Shown: positions 1 to 7,307, counted from the first letter of the stretch. The stretch is DNA of 22,556 nt from Thiohalospira sp046546335 (GCF_046546335.1 NZ_JBKGYA010000017.1), one strand, 5' to 3'. Notes: generated from the sequence alone by a model not told the origin. A program made the numbers and translations.

Positions 1-25
1 CCGCCACCGCCTGGGGGAGGGTTGA
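1..25 (+). CDS. possible 3' end of an upstream gene (partial)
   Basis: The first bases stay open in one plus-strand frame and end in TGA at 23-25, which overlaps the ATG at 25-27 as TGATG. This kind of stop/start overlap is common inside operons, so an upstream plus-strand gene may end here. Only about seven codons are visible, so nothing can be said about the product. EEP-family genes often sit beside cardiolipin synthase/phospholipase D-type genes, but nothing in the window confirms that here. Confidence 0.25.
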
Positions 26-696
26 TGGAGCTGCGCGCCGCCTCCTGGAACATCCACGGCGACCGCGGCGGCGACGGCCGCCACGACCCGGACCGGACCG
101 CGGCGGTCATTGATGAACTGGCGGCCGATATCATCGCCCTTCAGGAGGTGGACGCCCCCCTCCTGCGGGAGCTGGCCGCCGCCACCAGCCTCACCCCGGT
201 GGCCGGGCCCACCGGCTGGCGCCACCGCCCGGGCTACGGCAATGCCCTGCTGACCTCGGCCCGGGTCGTGCGCTACGCCCTGCTGGATCTGAGCCAGCCG
301 GACCGGGAACCGCGTGGGGCGGTGGACGCCGACCTCCTCTGCCACGGCCGACCGGTCCGCGTCCTGGCCACCCATCTGGGCCTGCGGCCCGGGGAGCGTC
401 GCCGCCAGACCCGCGCCCTGCTGACACGGCTCGCCGCCACCGGGCCGTCGCCGACCCTGCTGCTCGGGGATCTCAACGAATGGTTCCTGTGGGGCCGCCC
501 CCTGCGCTGGCTTCGGCACCACTTCGGGGCCACGCCGAAGCCGGCGACCTTCCCGGCGCGCTGGCCGCTGCTGGCCCTGGACCGGATCTGGGTGGAGCCG
601 CGCTCGGCCCTGCAGGCACTGTGGCGCCACGACTCGCCGCTGGCGCGCTGCGCCTCGGATCATCGGCCCCTTCTGGCCCGGGTGGGACTGCCCTGA
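25..696 (+). CDS. endonuclease/exonuclease/phosphatase (EEP) family hydrolase
   Basis: This is a 223-residue EEP-superfamily protein (Mg-dependent phosphodiesterases and phosphatases, the fold of ExoIII, DNase I and sphingomyelinase). The catalytic set is visible in order: Asn9 in SWNIHG, Glu41 in LQEVD, His117 in ATHLG, Asp149/Asn151 in LGDLNEW, Asp186 in LDRIWV and Asp212/His213 in SDHRP, so it is probably active. There is no signal peptide or membrane segment, so it is probably cytoplasmic. The ATG at 25 was chosen over the adjacent TTG at 22 because the GGGAGG at 15-20 leaves 4 bases before ATG but only 1 before TTG. It is the only plus-strand gene in the window and converges on the GGDEF/EAL sensor gene. 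The substrate (nucleic acid, lipid headgroup or other phosphodiester) cannot be told from sequence. Confidence 0.88.
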   Translation: MELRAASWNIHGDRGGDGRHDPDRTAAVIDELAADIIALQEVDAPLLRELAAATSLTPVAGPTGWRHRPGYGNALLTSARVVRYALLDLSQPDREPRGAVDADLLCHGRPVRVLATHLGLRPGERRRQTRALLTRLAATGPSPTLLLGDLNEWFLWGRPLRWLRHHFGATPKPATFPARWPLLALDRIWVEPRSALQALWRHDSPLARCASDHRPLLARVGLP

Positions 697-706
697 AAGA
701 CGACCC

Positions 707-731
707 GCACCCGGGGCTCAGGGATGGGTGC
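707..731. terminator. weak stem-loop between convergent genes
   Basis: GCACCC at 707-712 can pair with GGGTGC at 726-731 around a 13-base loop. It spans the 21-bp space between the EEP stop (694-696) and the minus-strand sensor stop (718-720). Neither strand shows a T tract after it, so it is at best a weak bidirectional terminator. Confidence 0.2.
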
Positions 732-3546
732 CGTTGCTCAGGGGCTCCAGGCGGGGCTGCCGGAGGAGTTCGCCGATGGCTTCGGCATCCGCCGGGCGAG
801 CGAAGAGGAAGCCCTGGATGAGGTCACAGCCGTGACGACGCAGGTAGTCGAGTTGTTCCTCGGTCTCCACCCCCTCGGCCACCGATCGGACGCCAAGGTT
901 CTCCGCGAGGCTGAGGATGGTCCGCGTCACCGCCCCGCCGCCGCGCTCCAGGTCCTGGACGAAGGAGCGGTCGATCTTGAGGGTGTCGATGGGGAAGTCG
1001 CGCAGGTAGGCCAGGGAGGAGTAGCCGGTGCCGAAGTCGTCCAGGGCCACCGAGACCCCCAGCTCCTGCAGGGCGTGCAGGGTCTGGCGGACCTGGTGGA
1101 CGTCGGTCATCAACATGCTCTCGGTGATCTCCAGCTCCAGGCCGTCCGGGCTCAGCCCGCTACGCTGAAGGGCGTAGTCGATCTCCTGGACGATCCCGAG
1201 GTGGCGGAACTGGGGCGCGGCCAGATTCACCGCCACGGTGAGATCCGGATGCCCCTGCTCGCGCCAGGTCCGGGTCTGGCGGCAGGCCTCGCTGAGGACC
1301 TGGTCGCCGACCACGCCGATGAGCCCCGTCTCCTCGAGCACGGGGACGAACTGCGCCGGGGAGACGGTGCGGCCATCCTCGCCGCGCCAGCGCAGCAGCG
1401 CCTCGGTACCGACGATCCGACCGTCGGCGGCGACCACCTTGGGCTGGTAGTGGAGGGAGAAGCCCTCCCCCCGGTCCACCGAGCGGCGCAGCTCCGCCTC
1501 CAGGGCGATGCGCTCGGCGGCCATGGCATTCATCTCGGCGGCGTAGAAGCGGAAGCCGTTGCCGCCCTCGTTCTTCGCCTGGTACATGGCCGACTCGGCA
1601 TTGCGCAGGAGCGTGGTCAGGTCACGGCCGTCGTAGGGGAAGACCGCGATGCCCAGGGAGCCGGTGGCATAGATCTCCTGGTCCCCGAGTTCGAAGGGCT
1701 GCTCCAGGGGGCGCAGGAGGCGGCTGGCCGCGGCCGCCACATCATCGGTGTCCTCCACCCCCTCCAGGAGGACGGCGAACTCGTCCCCGGAGAGCCGTGC
1801 CAGGGTGTCGCCCGGTGCGAGTTCACTCTCCATGCGCCGGGCTGCCTCCCGGAGCAGGGCATCCCCGTGGGCGTGGCCCAGCCCCTCGTTGATCCCCTTG
1901 AAGCGGTCCAGGTCCATGAACATCAGGGCCACCTGCTCGCTCTCCCGCCGGGCGACTTCCAGGGCATGATTGCCGTGCTCGTGGAAGAGTTCCCGGTTGG
2001 CCAGGCCGGTGAGGCCGTCGTAGTAGGAGAGGTAGCGCAGCCGCTCCTCGGCCTCCTTGCGATCGGTGATGTCGAAGAAGATGCCGACGTAGTAGCGCAC
2101 GGCCCCCGCCTCGTCCCGGATACTGGAGATGGAAAGCCACTCGGGATAGACGGTGCCGTCCTTGCGCCGGTTCCAGACCTCCCCCTGCCAGCGCCCCTCG
2201 GCCTGGATGGTCTCCCACATGGACTGGTAGAAGGAGCGGCTCTGCTGACCCGACTGCAGCATGGAGGGGTTGTTGCCCACGGCCTCCTCGGGGCCGTAGC
2301 CGGTGATCTCGGAAAAGGCGTGGTTGATCCGGATGATGGTGCCGTCCGGCCGGGTGATGATGAGCCCCTCCTGGAGGTTCTCGATAACCTCCTCGGAGAG
2401 CCGGAGCTGGTCGGCCGTCTCCCGATGGCGCTCCACCTCCTCGGAGAGGTCGCGGGTGCGCTCGGCCACCCGGAGCTCCAGGGTATCGTGGGCATGCTGC
2501 AGCGCCTGATGGGTCTGGCCCAGGCGCCGGTGCAGCAGCCGGAAGTAGATCGCGGCCAGGGTGACGAAGAGGAAGAGCGCGGTCAGCGCGGCGACCACCT
2601 CCCAGTGGCGCTTGACCAGATCCCGGAGGGCAAGGGGCGCCGGCTTCCAGGGACCCAGCTCCAGTTCCTGCATCAGTTCGCGCACCGGTTGATAGTCCAC
2701 CGGCACCGTCCAGGACGGCGCCCGCCCCGCCCAGGTCGTCCACCCCTCCGGTTCCATGGCGAGCAGGCTCAGGGTGACCTCGCGGGCCAGCGCCTCATCG
2801 GTCCCCGGCAGGCGTGCCAGGGGCCACTCGGGATAGAGGCGGGTGCTGTGGATATGGGGGAATCCGGGTTCCGGCCGGTACTCCGGGGGCCGGAGGATGT
2901 GCAGCTGTTCCAGCTCCAGATCGCCTTCCGCCGACATGCGCTCGAGGGTGTCACTGCGGGCCACACCCGCCTCGGCATCGCCCGCCAGGACCCCCTCGAC
3001 GACGGCGTCGTGATTGCCGGTCCACTCCAGATCCTCGAAATCCCCGGGGCGGATCCCGTGCTGCTCCAGCAGTCGCCGGGCCATGAGCCAGCCGCCCAGG
3101 GAGTTCCTGTCCACCGCCATCACCCGGGCCCCGCGCAACTCCTCCAGTTCCCGGAGGGAACTATCCGCGCGGCTGAAGATCACGCTGCCGAAGCGGGCCA
3201 GCCGGGTCTTCCCCCAGTCGTGCTCCACCGTGAGCAGCCGGGTGGCACCGAAGCGCTGCTCGAACTCCACATAGAGATAGGGGTTGGCGATGACGAAGTC
3301 CACCTCCCCCTTCTCCACCGCCTCCCAGAGTGCATCAAAGCCCAGCGGCTCCAGCTCGACCCGGCGATCCGGGAAGCGATCATCCAGGTAGTCGGCCGTG
3401 GGCTGCCAGAGTTCACGCGCGGCCTCCGGGCCGCGCTTGGCGAGGACGCCGATGGTGACCGTGTCCCCGGCCTCCTCCTCCGTCTTTGCCGTGACCGCCC
3501 CCGGCGCCAGGACGGCCACCAGGAGGATCAGGGCAAGGTGTCTCAA
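718..3546 (-). CDS. PhnD-like sensor / PAS / GGDEF / EAL cyclic-di-GMP membrane protein
   Basis: This 942-residue protein is a membrane sensor of cyclic-di-GMP turnover. In order it has a signal peptide (about 1-20, ending VTA before KT), a periplasmic PhnD-type solute-binding domain (about 28-280), one membrane segment (316-337), a coiled coil (about 340-383), PAS (385-495), GGDEF (500-670) and EAL (680-930). The EAL domain keeps its key residues: EALLRW (715-720), ELEITES, DDFGTGYSSL (836-845), LKIDRSF and EGVET. The cyclase motif is SGDEF (586-590), and the inhibitory RxxD site is absent (APGD at 577-580). The start is a TTG that shares bases with the metZ stop (TTGA at 3546-3543). It is preferred because it gives a full signal peptide, whereas the next in-frame GTG would remove most of its hydrophobic core. 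The frame stays open far upstream through metZ, so a 1345-codon fusion call would be an artefact. The EAL activity looks intact; cyclase activity is possible. Confidence 0.9.
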   Translation of the reverse strand: MRHLALILLVAVLAPGAVTAKTEEEAGDTVTIGVLAKRGPEAARELWQPTADYLDDRFPDRRVELEPLGFDALWEAVEKGEVDFVIANPYLYVEFEQRFGATRLLTVEHDWGKTRLARFGSVIFSRADSSLRELEELRGARVMAVDRNSLGGWLMARRLLEQHGIRPGDFEDLEWTGNHDAVVEGVLAGDAEAGVARSDTLERMSAEGDLELEQLHILRPPEYRPEPGFPHIHSTRLYPEWPLARLPGTDEALAREVTLSLLAMEPEGWTTWAGRAPSWTVPVDYQPVRELMQELELGPWKPAPLALRDLVKRHWEVVAALTALFLFVTLAAIYFRLLHRRLGQTHQALQHAHDTLELRVAERTRDLSEEVERHRETADQLRLSEEVIENLQEGLIITRPDGTIIRINHAFSEITGYGPEEAVGNNPSMLQSGQQSRSFYQSMWETIQAEGRWQGEVWNRRKDGTVYPEWLSISSIRDEAGAVRYYVGIFFDITDRKEAEERLRYLSYYDGLTGLANRELFHEHGNHALEVARRESEQVALMFMDLDRFKGINEGLGHAHGDALLREAARRMESELAPGDTLARLSGDEFAVLLEGVEDTDDVAAAASRLLRPLEQPFELGDQEIYATGSLGIAVFPYDGRDLTTLLRNAESAMYQAKNEGGNGFRFYAAEMNAMAAERIALEAELRRSVDRGEGFSLHYQPKVVAADGRIVGTEALLRWRGEDGRTVSPAQFVPVLEETGLIGVVGDQVLSEACRQTRTWREQGHPDLTVAVNLAAPQFRHLGIVQEIDYALQRSGLSPDGLELEITESMLMTDVHQVRQTLHALQELGVSVALDDFGTGYSSLAYLRDFPIDTLKIDRSFVQDLERGGGAVTRTILSLAENLGVRSVAEGVETEEQLDYLRRHGCDLIQGFLFARPADAEAIGELLRQPRLEPLSNGTHP

Positions 3547-4748
3547 TGACGCGCCCCCGCCGCGGCATCCAGCCCCCGCTGGAGGTCGGCGCGCAGGTCG
3601 GCCACGGTCTCCAGGCCGGCGGCAATGCGGACCAGGCCCTCGGTAATGCCCGCCTCCTCCCGCTGCTCGGGGGTCATGCGGCTGTGGGTGGTGGTGGCCG
3701 GATGGGTAACGGTGGTCTTGGCATCCCCCAGGTTGGCGGTAATGGAGGCGATCGAAAGGGCGTCGATGAAGGCCCAGGCGGCCTCGCGCCCGCCCTCCAG
3801 TTCGAAGGCGAGCAGCCCCCCGGGCGCCGACTGCTGCCGCGCGGCCAGGCCGTGACCGGGATGGCCGGCCAGCCCGGGATAGTGGACCCGGGCCACCCCG
3901 GGCTGCCCGGCCAGCCACGCCGCCAGCTCCCCGGCGGCGGCGCTGTGGGCGCGCATGCGCAGCCCCACGGTCTCCAGCCCCTTGAGGAAGATCCAGGCAT
4001 TGAAGGGGCTCATGCTCGGGCCGGCGGAACGCAGGAAGTTGTAGACCGCCGCCATCTCCGCATCGGCACCCACCACCGCACCGCCCAGGGCGCGCCCCTG
4101 GCCGTCGATGTACTTGGTGGCGGAGTGGATGACGATATCGGCCCCCAGCTCCAGCGGGCGCTGCAGCGCCGGGGTGCAGAGGCAGTTGTCCACCGCCAGC
4201 CACGCCCCGTGGTCGTGGGCCACCTCGGCGATGGCCGCGATATCGGCGATCTCCAGCAGCGGATTGGAGGGGGTCTCCAGGAAGTAGAGCTTCGTGGCCG
4301 GGGTCGTCGCCGCCGCCCAGGCCTCCGGGTCGGTGGCGTCCACGAAGGTGGTAGTGATCCCAAAACGACTGAAGTGGTTGGCGAACAGGCCCACCGTCGA
4401 CCCGAAGAGCTGTCGGCCGGCGACGATATGGTCCCCCTGGCTCAAAAGCCCCAGGCCGGTGGCGAGGATGGCCGACATCCCCGAGGCGGTGGCCACGCAG
4501 CGCTCGCCCCCCTCCATGGCGGCGAGGCGCTCCTCGAAGGTACGGACGGTGGGATTGGTGAAGCGGGAGTAGATGTTCCCCGGCTCCTCGCCGGAGAAGC
4601 GGGCCGCGGCCTGGGCGGCACTCTCGTAGACGAAGCTGGAAGTGGCGAAGATGGGCTCGGACTGCTCCGCCTCGCTGGTCCGGTGCTGGCCGGCACGGAC
4701 CGCCAGGGTCTCCGGCCCCCATGGCGCGTCGTTGGGATCGTTGGTCAC
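3543..4748 (-). CDS. metZ: O-succinylhomoserine sulfhydrylase
   Basis: This is a 401-residue PLP enzyme of the Cys/Met metabolism family that makes homocysteine from O-succinylhomoserine and sulfide, the direct-sulfhydrylation route to methionine. The PLP lysine is Lys212 in HSATKYIDGQGRALGG. Other family marks are NIYSRFTNPT (58-67), the SGMSA segment (89-93) and Asp187 in AVDNCLCTP. The KYxDGQGR string fits the MetZ type better than MetB, although relatives such as MetY or MetB cannot be fully excluded by eye. The start is GTG at 4748, supported by GAGG at 4758-4755 with 6 bases between. It lies downstream of purF, as in pseudomonads, but across a 250-bp gap with its own candidate promoter. 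Its TGA overlaps the TTG of the c-di-GMP sensor gene, which suggests translational coupling. Confidence 0.93.
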   Translation of the reverse strand: MTNDPNDAPWGPETLAVRAGQHRTSEAEQSEPIFATSSFVYESAAQAAARFSGEEPGNIYSRFTNPTVRTFEERLAAMEGGERCVATASGMSAILATGLGLLSQGDHIVAGRQLFGSTVGLFANHFSRFGITTTFVDATDPEAWAAATTPATKLYFLETPSNPLLEIADIAAIAEVAHDHGAWLAVDNCLCTPALQRPLELGADIVIHSATKYIDGQGRALGGAVVGADAEMAAVYNFLRSAGPSMSPFNAWIFLKGLETVGLRMRAHSAAAGELAAWLAGQPGVARVHYPGLAGHPGHGLAARQQSAPGGLLAFELEGGREAAWAFIDALSIASITANLGDAKTTVTHPATTTHSRMTPEQREEAGITEGLVRIAAGLETVADLRADLQRGLDAAAGARH

Positions 4749-4750
4749 TG

Positions 4751-4758
4751 CTCACCTC
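4751..4758 (-). promoter_or_regulatory. metZ ribosome binding site
   Basis: Minus-strand GAGGTGAG lies just upstream of the GTG at 4748. The GAGG core is 6 bases from the start, which supports the GTG over later starts. Confidence 0.65.
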
Positions 4759-4856
4759 GGGACATGCGTTCTACGATTCCTGCAATCCGGTCTCCCCCTC
4801 CCTGGCGTCCACCCCTTGTCGGCACGCCCGCTCCGCCCCTCGCGGGGGCGTATGCC

Positions 4857-4885
4857 AATATCCACCGTATCCACCATCCTAGCAA
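4857..4885 (-). promoter_or_regulatory. candidate sigma-70 promoter for metZ
   Basis: On the minus strand, TTGCTA (4885-4880) and GATATT (4862-4857) are separated by 17 bp and match 4 of 6 bases each to the -35 and -10 consensus. Transcription would begin about 100 bases before the metZ start. The match is moderate and was found by eye. Confidence 0.33.
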
Positions 4886-4894
4886 CTCCCGCAC

Positions 4895-4929
4895 ACCCTG
4901 TCCGAGGGAATCCCCGGGACGGACAGGGT
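4895..4929 (-). terminator. perfect inverted repeat in the purF-metZ gap
   Basis: ACCCTGTCCG (4895-4904) is the exact reverse complement of CGGACAGGGT (4920-4929), giving a 10-bp stem with a 15-base loop. It begins 70 bases after the purF stop in the direction of transcription. No T run follows it. It may be a factor-dependent or weak terminator for cvpA-purF, an RNA 3'-end stabiliser, or an operator, since it lies just upstream of the candidate metZ promoter. Confidence 0.35.
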
Positions 4930-4997
4930 ATCCGCCTGCTCGGGGGCGGCCGGTCCAGGTCCCTGATACCCGATACACCGGACCGGAACGGATACCC
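4926..4997. repeat. short GATACCC repeats
   Basis: GATACCC occurs at 4965-4971 and 4991-4997 and, inverted as GGGTATC, at 4926-4932. A near copy, GATACAC, is at 4972-4978. They cluster directly after the purF stop. They may allow alternative RNA pairings or be protein-binding half-sites, or they may be chance. Confidence 0.35.
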
Positions 4998-4998
4998 C

Positions 4999-6516
4999 TC
5001 AGGCGTCGTTGTGCAGGTCGACGATGGCGTTGTGGTTCAGCGACTCCTTGCCGGCGCGCGCCTCGTCGTTGCGCGAGGCCTCCAGCTCGGTGAGGTAGTC
5101 GGCGGTCACGTCGCCGGTGACGTACTCCCCGCAGAAGCAGGAGGCATCAAAGCGCCGGATATCGGGATTGCCCTCGCGGGCCGCGTCCTCCAGATCGGCC
5201 AGGTCCTGGTAGACCAGCCAGTCGGCGCCGATGGCCTCGCCGATGGCGGCCTCGTCCCGATCGTGGCCGATGAGTTCGGAGACCGCCGGCATGTCGATGC
5301 CGTAGACGTTGGGGTAGCGAACCGGCGGGGCGGCGGAGGCGAAGTAGACCTTCCGCGCCCCGCTGTCCCGCGCCATCTGCACGATCTGCTGGGAGGTGGT
5401 GCCGCGGACGATGGAGTCGTCCACCAGCAGGACGTTCTTGCCGCGGAACTCCAGCTCGATGGCGTTGAGCTTCTGCCGCACCGACTTCCGCCGCTGGGTC
5501 TGCCCCGGCATGATGAAGGTGCGGCCGATGTAGCGGTTCTTGATGAAGCCCTCGCGGTAGGTCAGGCCCAGGTGGTTGCAGAGTTCCAGGGCGGAGGTGC
5601 GGCTGGTATCGGGGATGGGGATGACCACGTCGATGTCGTGGTCGGGGTGCTCCCGGGCGATCTTCGCCGCCAGCTTCTCCCCCATGCGCAGTCGCGACTT
5701 GTAGACCGAGACGCCGTCGATCATGGAGTCGGGCCGGGCGAAGTAGACCTGCTCGAAGATGCAGGGGGAGAGCTGCGGGTTCTCGGCACACTGGCGCGTG
5801 TGGAGCTGGCCGTCGGTGGTGATGACCACCGCCTCCCCGGGGGCGACGTCGCGCACCATCTCGAAGCCCAGGACGTCCACCGCCACCGACTCCGAGGCGA
5901 CGATGTATTCCTCGCCCCCCTCCTCCGTGGTCCGCCGGCCGAAGACCAGGGGCCGGATCCCGTTGGGGTCGCGGAAGGCGATGACGCCGAAGCCGGTGAT
6001 CATGGAGACCGCCGCGTAGGCCCCGGAGCAGCGCCGGTGGACGGCGCCGATGGCGTCGAAGACATCCGCCGGCTCCAGCGCCAGCTTGCCGCGCGCCTGG
6101 AGCTCGTGGGCGAAGACGTTGAGCAGGACCTCGGAGTCGGAATCGGTGTTGATGTGGCGCTGGTCCTCCAGGAAGAGCTCCTCCTTGAGGGACTCCATGT
6201 TGGTGAGGTTGCCGTTGTGCGCCAGGGTGATCCCGTAGGGGCTGTTCACGTAGAAGGGCTGCGCCTCCGCCGAGGAGGCGTTGCCGGCGGTGGGATAGCG
6301 TACGTGGCCGATCCCCATGGTGCCGGTGAGCCGGACCATGTGGCGGGTATGGAAGACATCCCGCACCAGGCCGTTGTCCTTGCGCAGGAAGAGCCGGTCG
6401 CCGTCGCAGGTAACGATGCCGGCGGCATCCTGACCGCGATGCTGGAGGACGGTGAGGCCGTCGAAGAGCGCCTGATTCACCGGCGCCTGGCCCACGATAC
6501 CGATTACGCCACACAT
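4999..6516 (-). CDS. purF: amidophosphoribosyltransferase
   Basis: This 505-residue enzyme catalyses the first committed step of purine synthesis, converting PRPP and glutamine to phosphoribosylamine in the cytoplasm. Cys2 of MCGVIGIVGQ is the N-terminal nucleophile of the glutaminase domain, exposed when the start Met is removed. HRGQDAAG (26-33), the LAHNGNLTN segment (98-106) and the PRPP-binding motif VLLVDDSIVRGTT (362-374) are all present. The enzyme starts directly at the cysteine without a propeptide, as in the E. coli type. The ATG at 6516 is fixed by that cysteine. A GAGG lies upstream but is about 12 bases away, so the ribosome site is weak and translation may depend on cvpA just upstream (38-bp gap). 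cvpA-purF is a conserved gammaproteobacterial pair. No PurR-like box was found. Confidence 0.97.
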   Translation of the reverse strand: MCGVIGIVGQAPVNQALFDGLTVLQHRGQDAAGIVTCDGDRLFLRKDNGLVRDVFHTRHMVRLTGTMGIGHVRYPTAGNASSAEAQPFYVNSPYGITLAHNGNLTNMESLKEELFLEDQRHINTDSDSEVLLNVFAHELQARGKLALEPADVFDAIGAVHRRCSGAYAAVSMITGFGVIAFRDPNGIRPLVFGRRTTEEGGEEYIVASESVAVDVLGFEMVRDVAPGEAVVITTDGQLHTRQCAENPQLSPCIFEQVYFARPDSMIDGVSVYKSRLRMGEKLAAKIAREHPDHDIDVVIPIPDTSRTSALELCNHLGLTYREGFIKNRYIGRTFIMPGQTQRRKSVRQKLNAIELEFRGKNVLLVDDSIVRGTTSQQIVQMARDSGARKVYFASAAPPVRYPNVYGIDMPAVSELIGHDRDEAAIGEAIGADWLVYQDLADLEDAAREGNPDIRRFDASCFCGEYVTGDVTADYLTELEASRNDEARAGKESLNHNAIVDLHNDA

Positions 6517-6554
6517 GGTCGGTTGTCTACCTCAGTGATCGAAGGGGAAGTTCA

Positions 6555-7046
6555 TCAGGGGAAGCGGAAGTGGTCCGCCAGGTCCGGTGGCAGCCAGTCG
6601 CGCATCCAGTGGAGTGCCGGCTCCAGATGGTCGATGAAGAGCGACTCGCTCCACCAGGCATCCTCGGGTAGCGGCGTCAGCCCCGCCAGGAACAGGAGCA
6701 CCGCGGCCAGCACCACGCCGCGGCCGACGCCGAAGAGGATGCCGACGGCGCGATCCGTGCCGGTGAGCCCGGTGCGATGGACCAGCTGCCCCATGAGGTT
6801 GTTCACCAGCCCCCCCAGGATGAGGGTGGTGATGAAGAGGATGAGGAAGGCCACGGAGAGCCGGGCCGAGGGCAGCGAGATATAGCCGGTGAGCCAGACC
6901 GACAGCGGCTCGGCGAAGGAGAGCGCGACCCAGAAGGCCAGGATCCAGGCGGCCAGCGAGATGGACTCGCGGACGAAGCCGCGGGCGACGCTGATGAACG
7001 CGGAGACGGCGACGACCAGCAGGATGGCGTAATCGGCCCAGATCAT
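6555..7046 (-). CDS. cvpA: CvpA family inner-membrane protein
   Basis: This is a 163-residue CvpA-family membrane protein. CvpA was first named for colicin V production and is widely found upstream of purF; its biochemical role is not settled. Four hydrophobic segments are visible at about 4-21, 28-45, 62-84 and 101-121. The N-terminal segment reading WADYAILLVV is followed by ARGFVRESISLAAW, typical of the family. The length is close to the usual 160-170 residues. The ATG at 7046 has only a poor ribosome-binding match. purF follows 38 bp later and is probably co-transcribed. Upstream is a 261-bp gap with a candidate promoter, so this gene probably opens the cvpA-purF unit. Confidence 0.93.
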   Translation of the reverse strand: MIWADYAILLVVAVSAFISVARGFVRESISLAAWILAFWVALSFAEPLSVWLTGYISLPSARLSVAFLILFITTLILGGLVNNLMGQLVHRTGLTGTDRAVGILFGVGRGVVLAAVLLFLAGLTPLPEDAWWSESLFIDHLEPALHWMRDWLPPDLADHFRFP

Positions 7047-7083
7047 GGCGCGGGTTCCGCAGCCCCGAAGAATGTAAAGCGGT

Positions 7084-7092
7084 ATCGTAACA
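7084..7092 (-). promoter_or_regulatory. candidate extended -10 promoter for cvpA-purF
   Basis: On the minus strand TGT-TACGAT (7092-7084) fits an extended -10 element (TGn plus 4 of 6 bases of TATAAT) about 38 bases before the cvpA ATG. There is no convincing -35 box. It was found by eye and would give a short leader. Confidence 0.33.
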
Positions 7093-7173
7093 CGAGGGTC
7101 ACTTTTCGTTCACGCTGCCAGCCTGGCTCGTTCGCGCTCTCGCTCTGTTCGGGGCACCTCCGCATCTCGAACA

Positions 7174-7190
7174 GGCCGGGCGTGCCGGCC
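7174..7190. repeat. short GC inverted repeat
   Basis: GGCCGG (7174-7179) pairs with CCGGCC (7185-7190) around a 5-base loop, close to the larger hairpin at 7205-7232. Such short GC-rich repeats are frequent by chance in GC-rich DNA. Confidence 0.25.
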
Positions 7191-7204
7191 CCCGGCTAGC
7201 CAGG

Positions 7205-7232
7205 TCGACGGCAGCAGGGATGCTGCCGTCGA
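7205..7232 (-). terminator. strong perfect hairpin after dedD
   Basis: TCGACGGCAGCA (7205-7216) and TGCTGCCGTCGA (7221-7232) form a perfect 12-bp stem with a 4-base loop (7217-7220). It lies about 75 bases after the dedD stop and upstream of the candidate cvpA promoter. Neither strand has a T tract after the stem, so it is not a classical intrinsic terminator. A terminator-like end for the upstream transcript, an RNA-stability element, or a symmetric protein-binding site are all possible. Confidence 0.45.
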
Positions 7233-7307
7233 GCCGACAGGGACATCTTCACGGCGTACCTGGCAGCCGGACCGGCACCAACCCCCCGAACGCCGGGAAC
7301 CACCGGG

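Larger units (their letters stand above)
7047..7307. other. dedD-cvpA intergenic region (261 bp)
   Basis: This is the longest non-coding stretch in the window. It holds the 12-bp hairpin at 7205-7232, a weaker stem at 7174-7190, a 7-bp inverted repeat (CTGTTCG 7145-7151, CGAACAG 7168-7174) and the candidate cvpA promoter. No convincing small gene was seen on either strand. It probably separates two transcription units. Confidence 0.6.

Noticed and set aside
724..3549. A 941-codon open frame on the plus strand opposite the c-di-GMP sensor gene
   Set aside because: Its translation is low-complexity and matches no family pattern, while the minus strand has five recognisable domains. Long antisense frames are expected in GC-rich coding DNA.
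3547..4755. Upstream extension of the sensor gene through metZ (1345 codons in all)
   Set aside because: The added part translates as an out-of-frame shadow of MetZ, and the protein has a proper signal peptide from the TTG at 3546.
4749..4998. SAM riboswitch or other known methionine riboswitch before metZ
   Set aside because: The conserved cores of known SAM riboswitch classes were not recognised, although an unknown structured element remains possible.
4642..6885. A 747-codon plus-strand open frame across metZ, purF and cvpA
   Set aside because: It crosses three genes with clear catalytic motifs on the other strand and has no recognisable domain.
7047..7307. PurR operator upstream of cvpA-purF
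   Set aside because: No match to the ACGCAAACGTTTGCGT palindrome or a close variant was seen.
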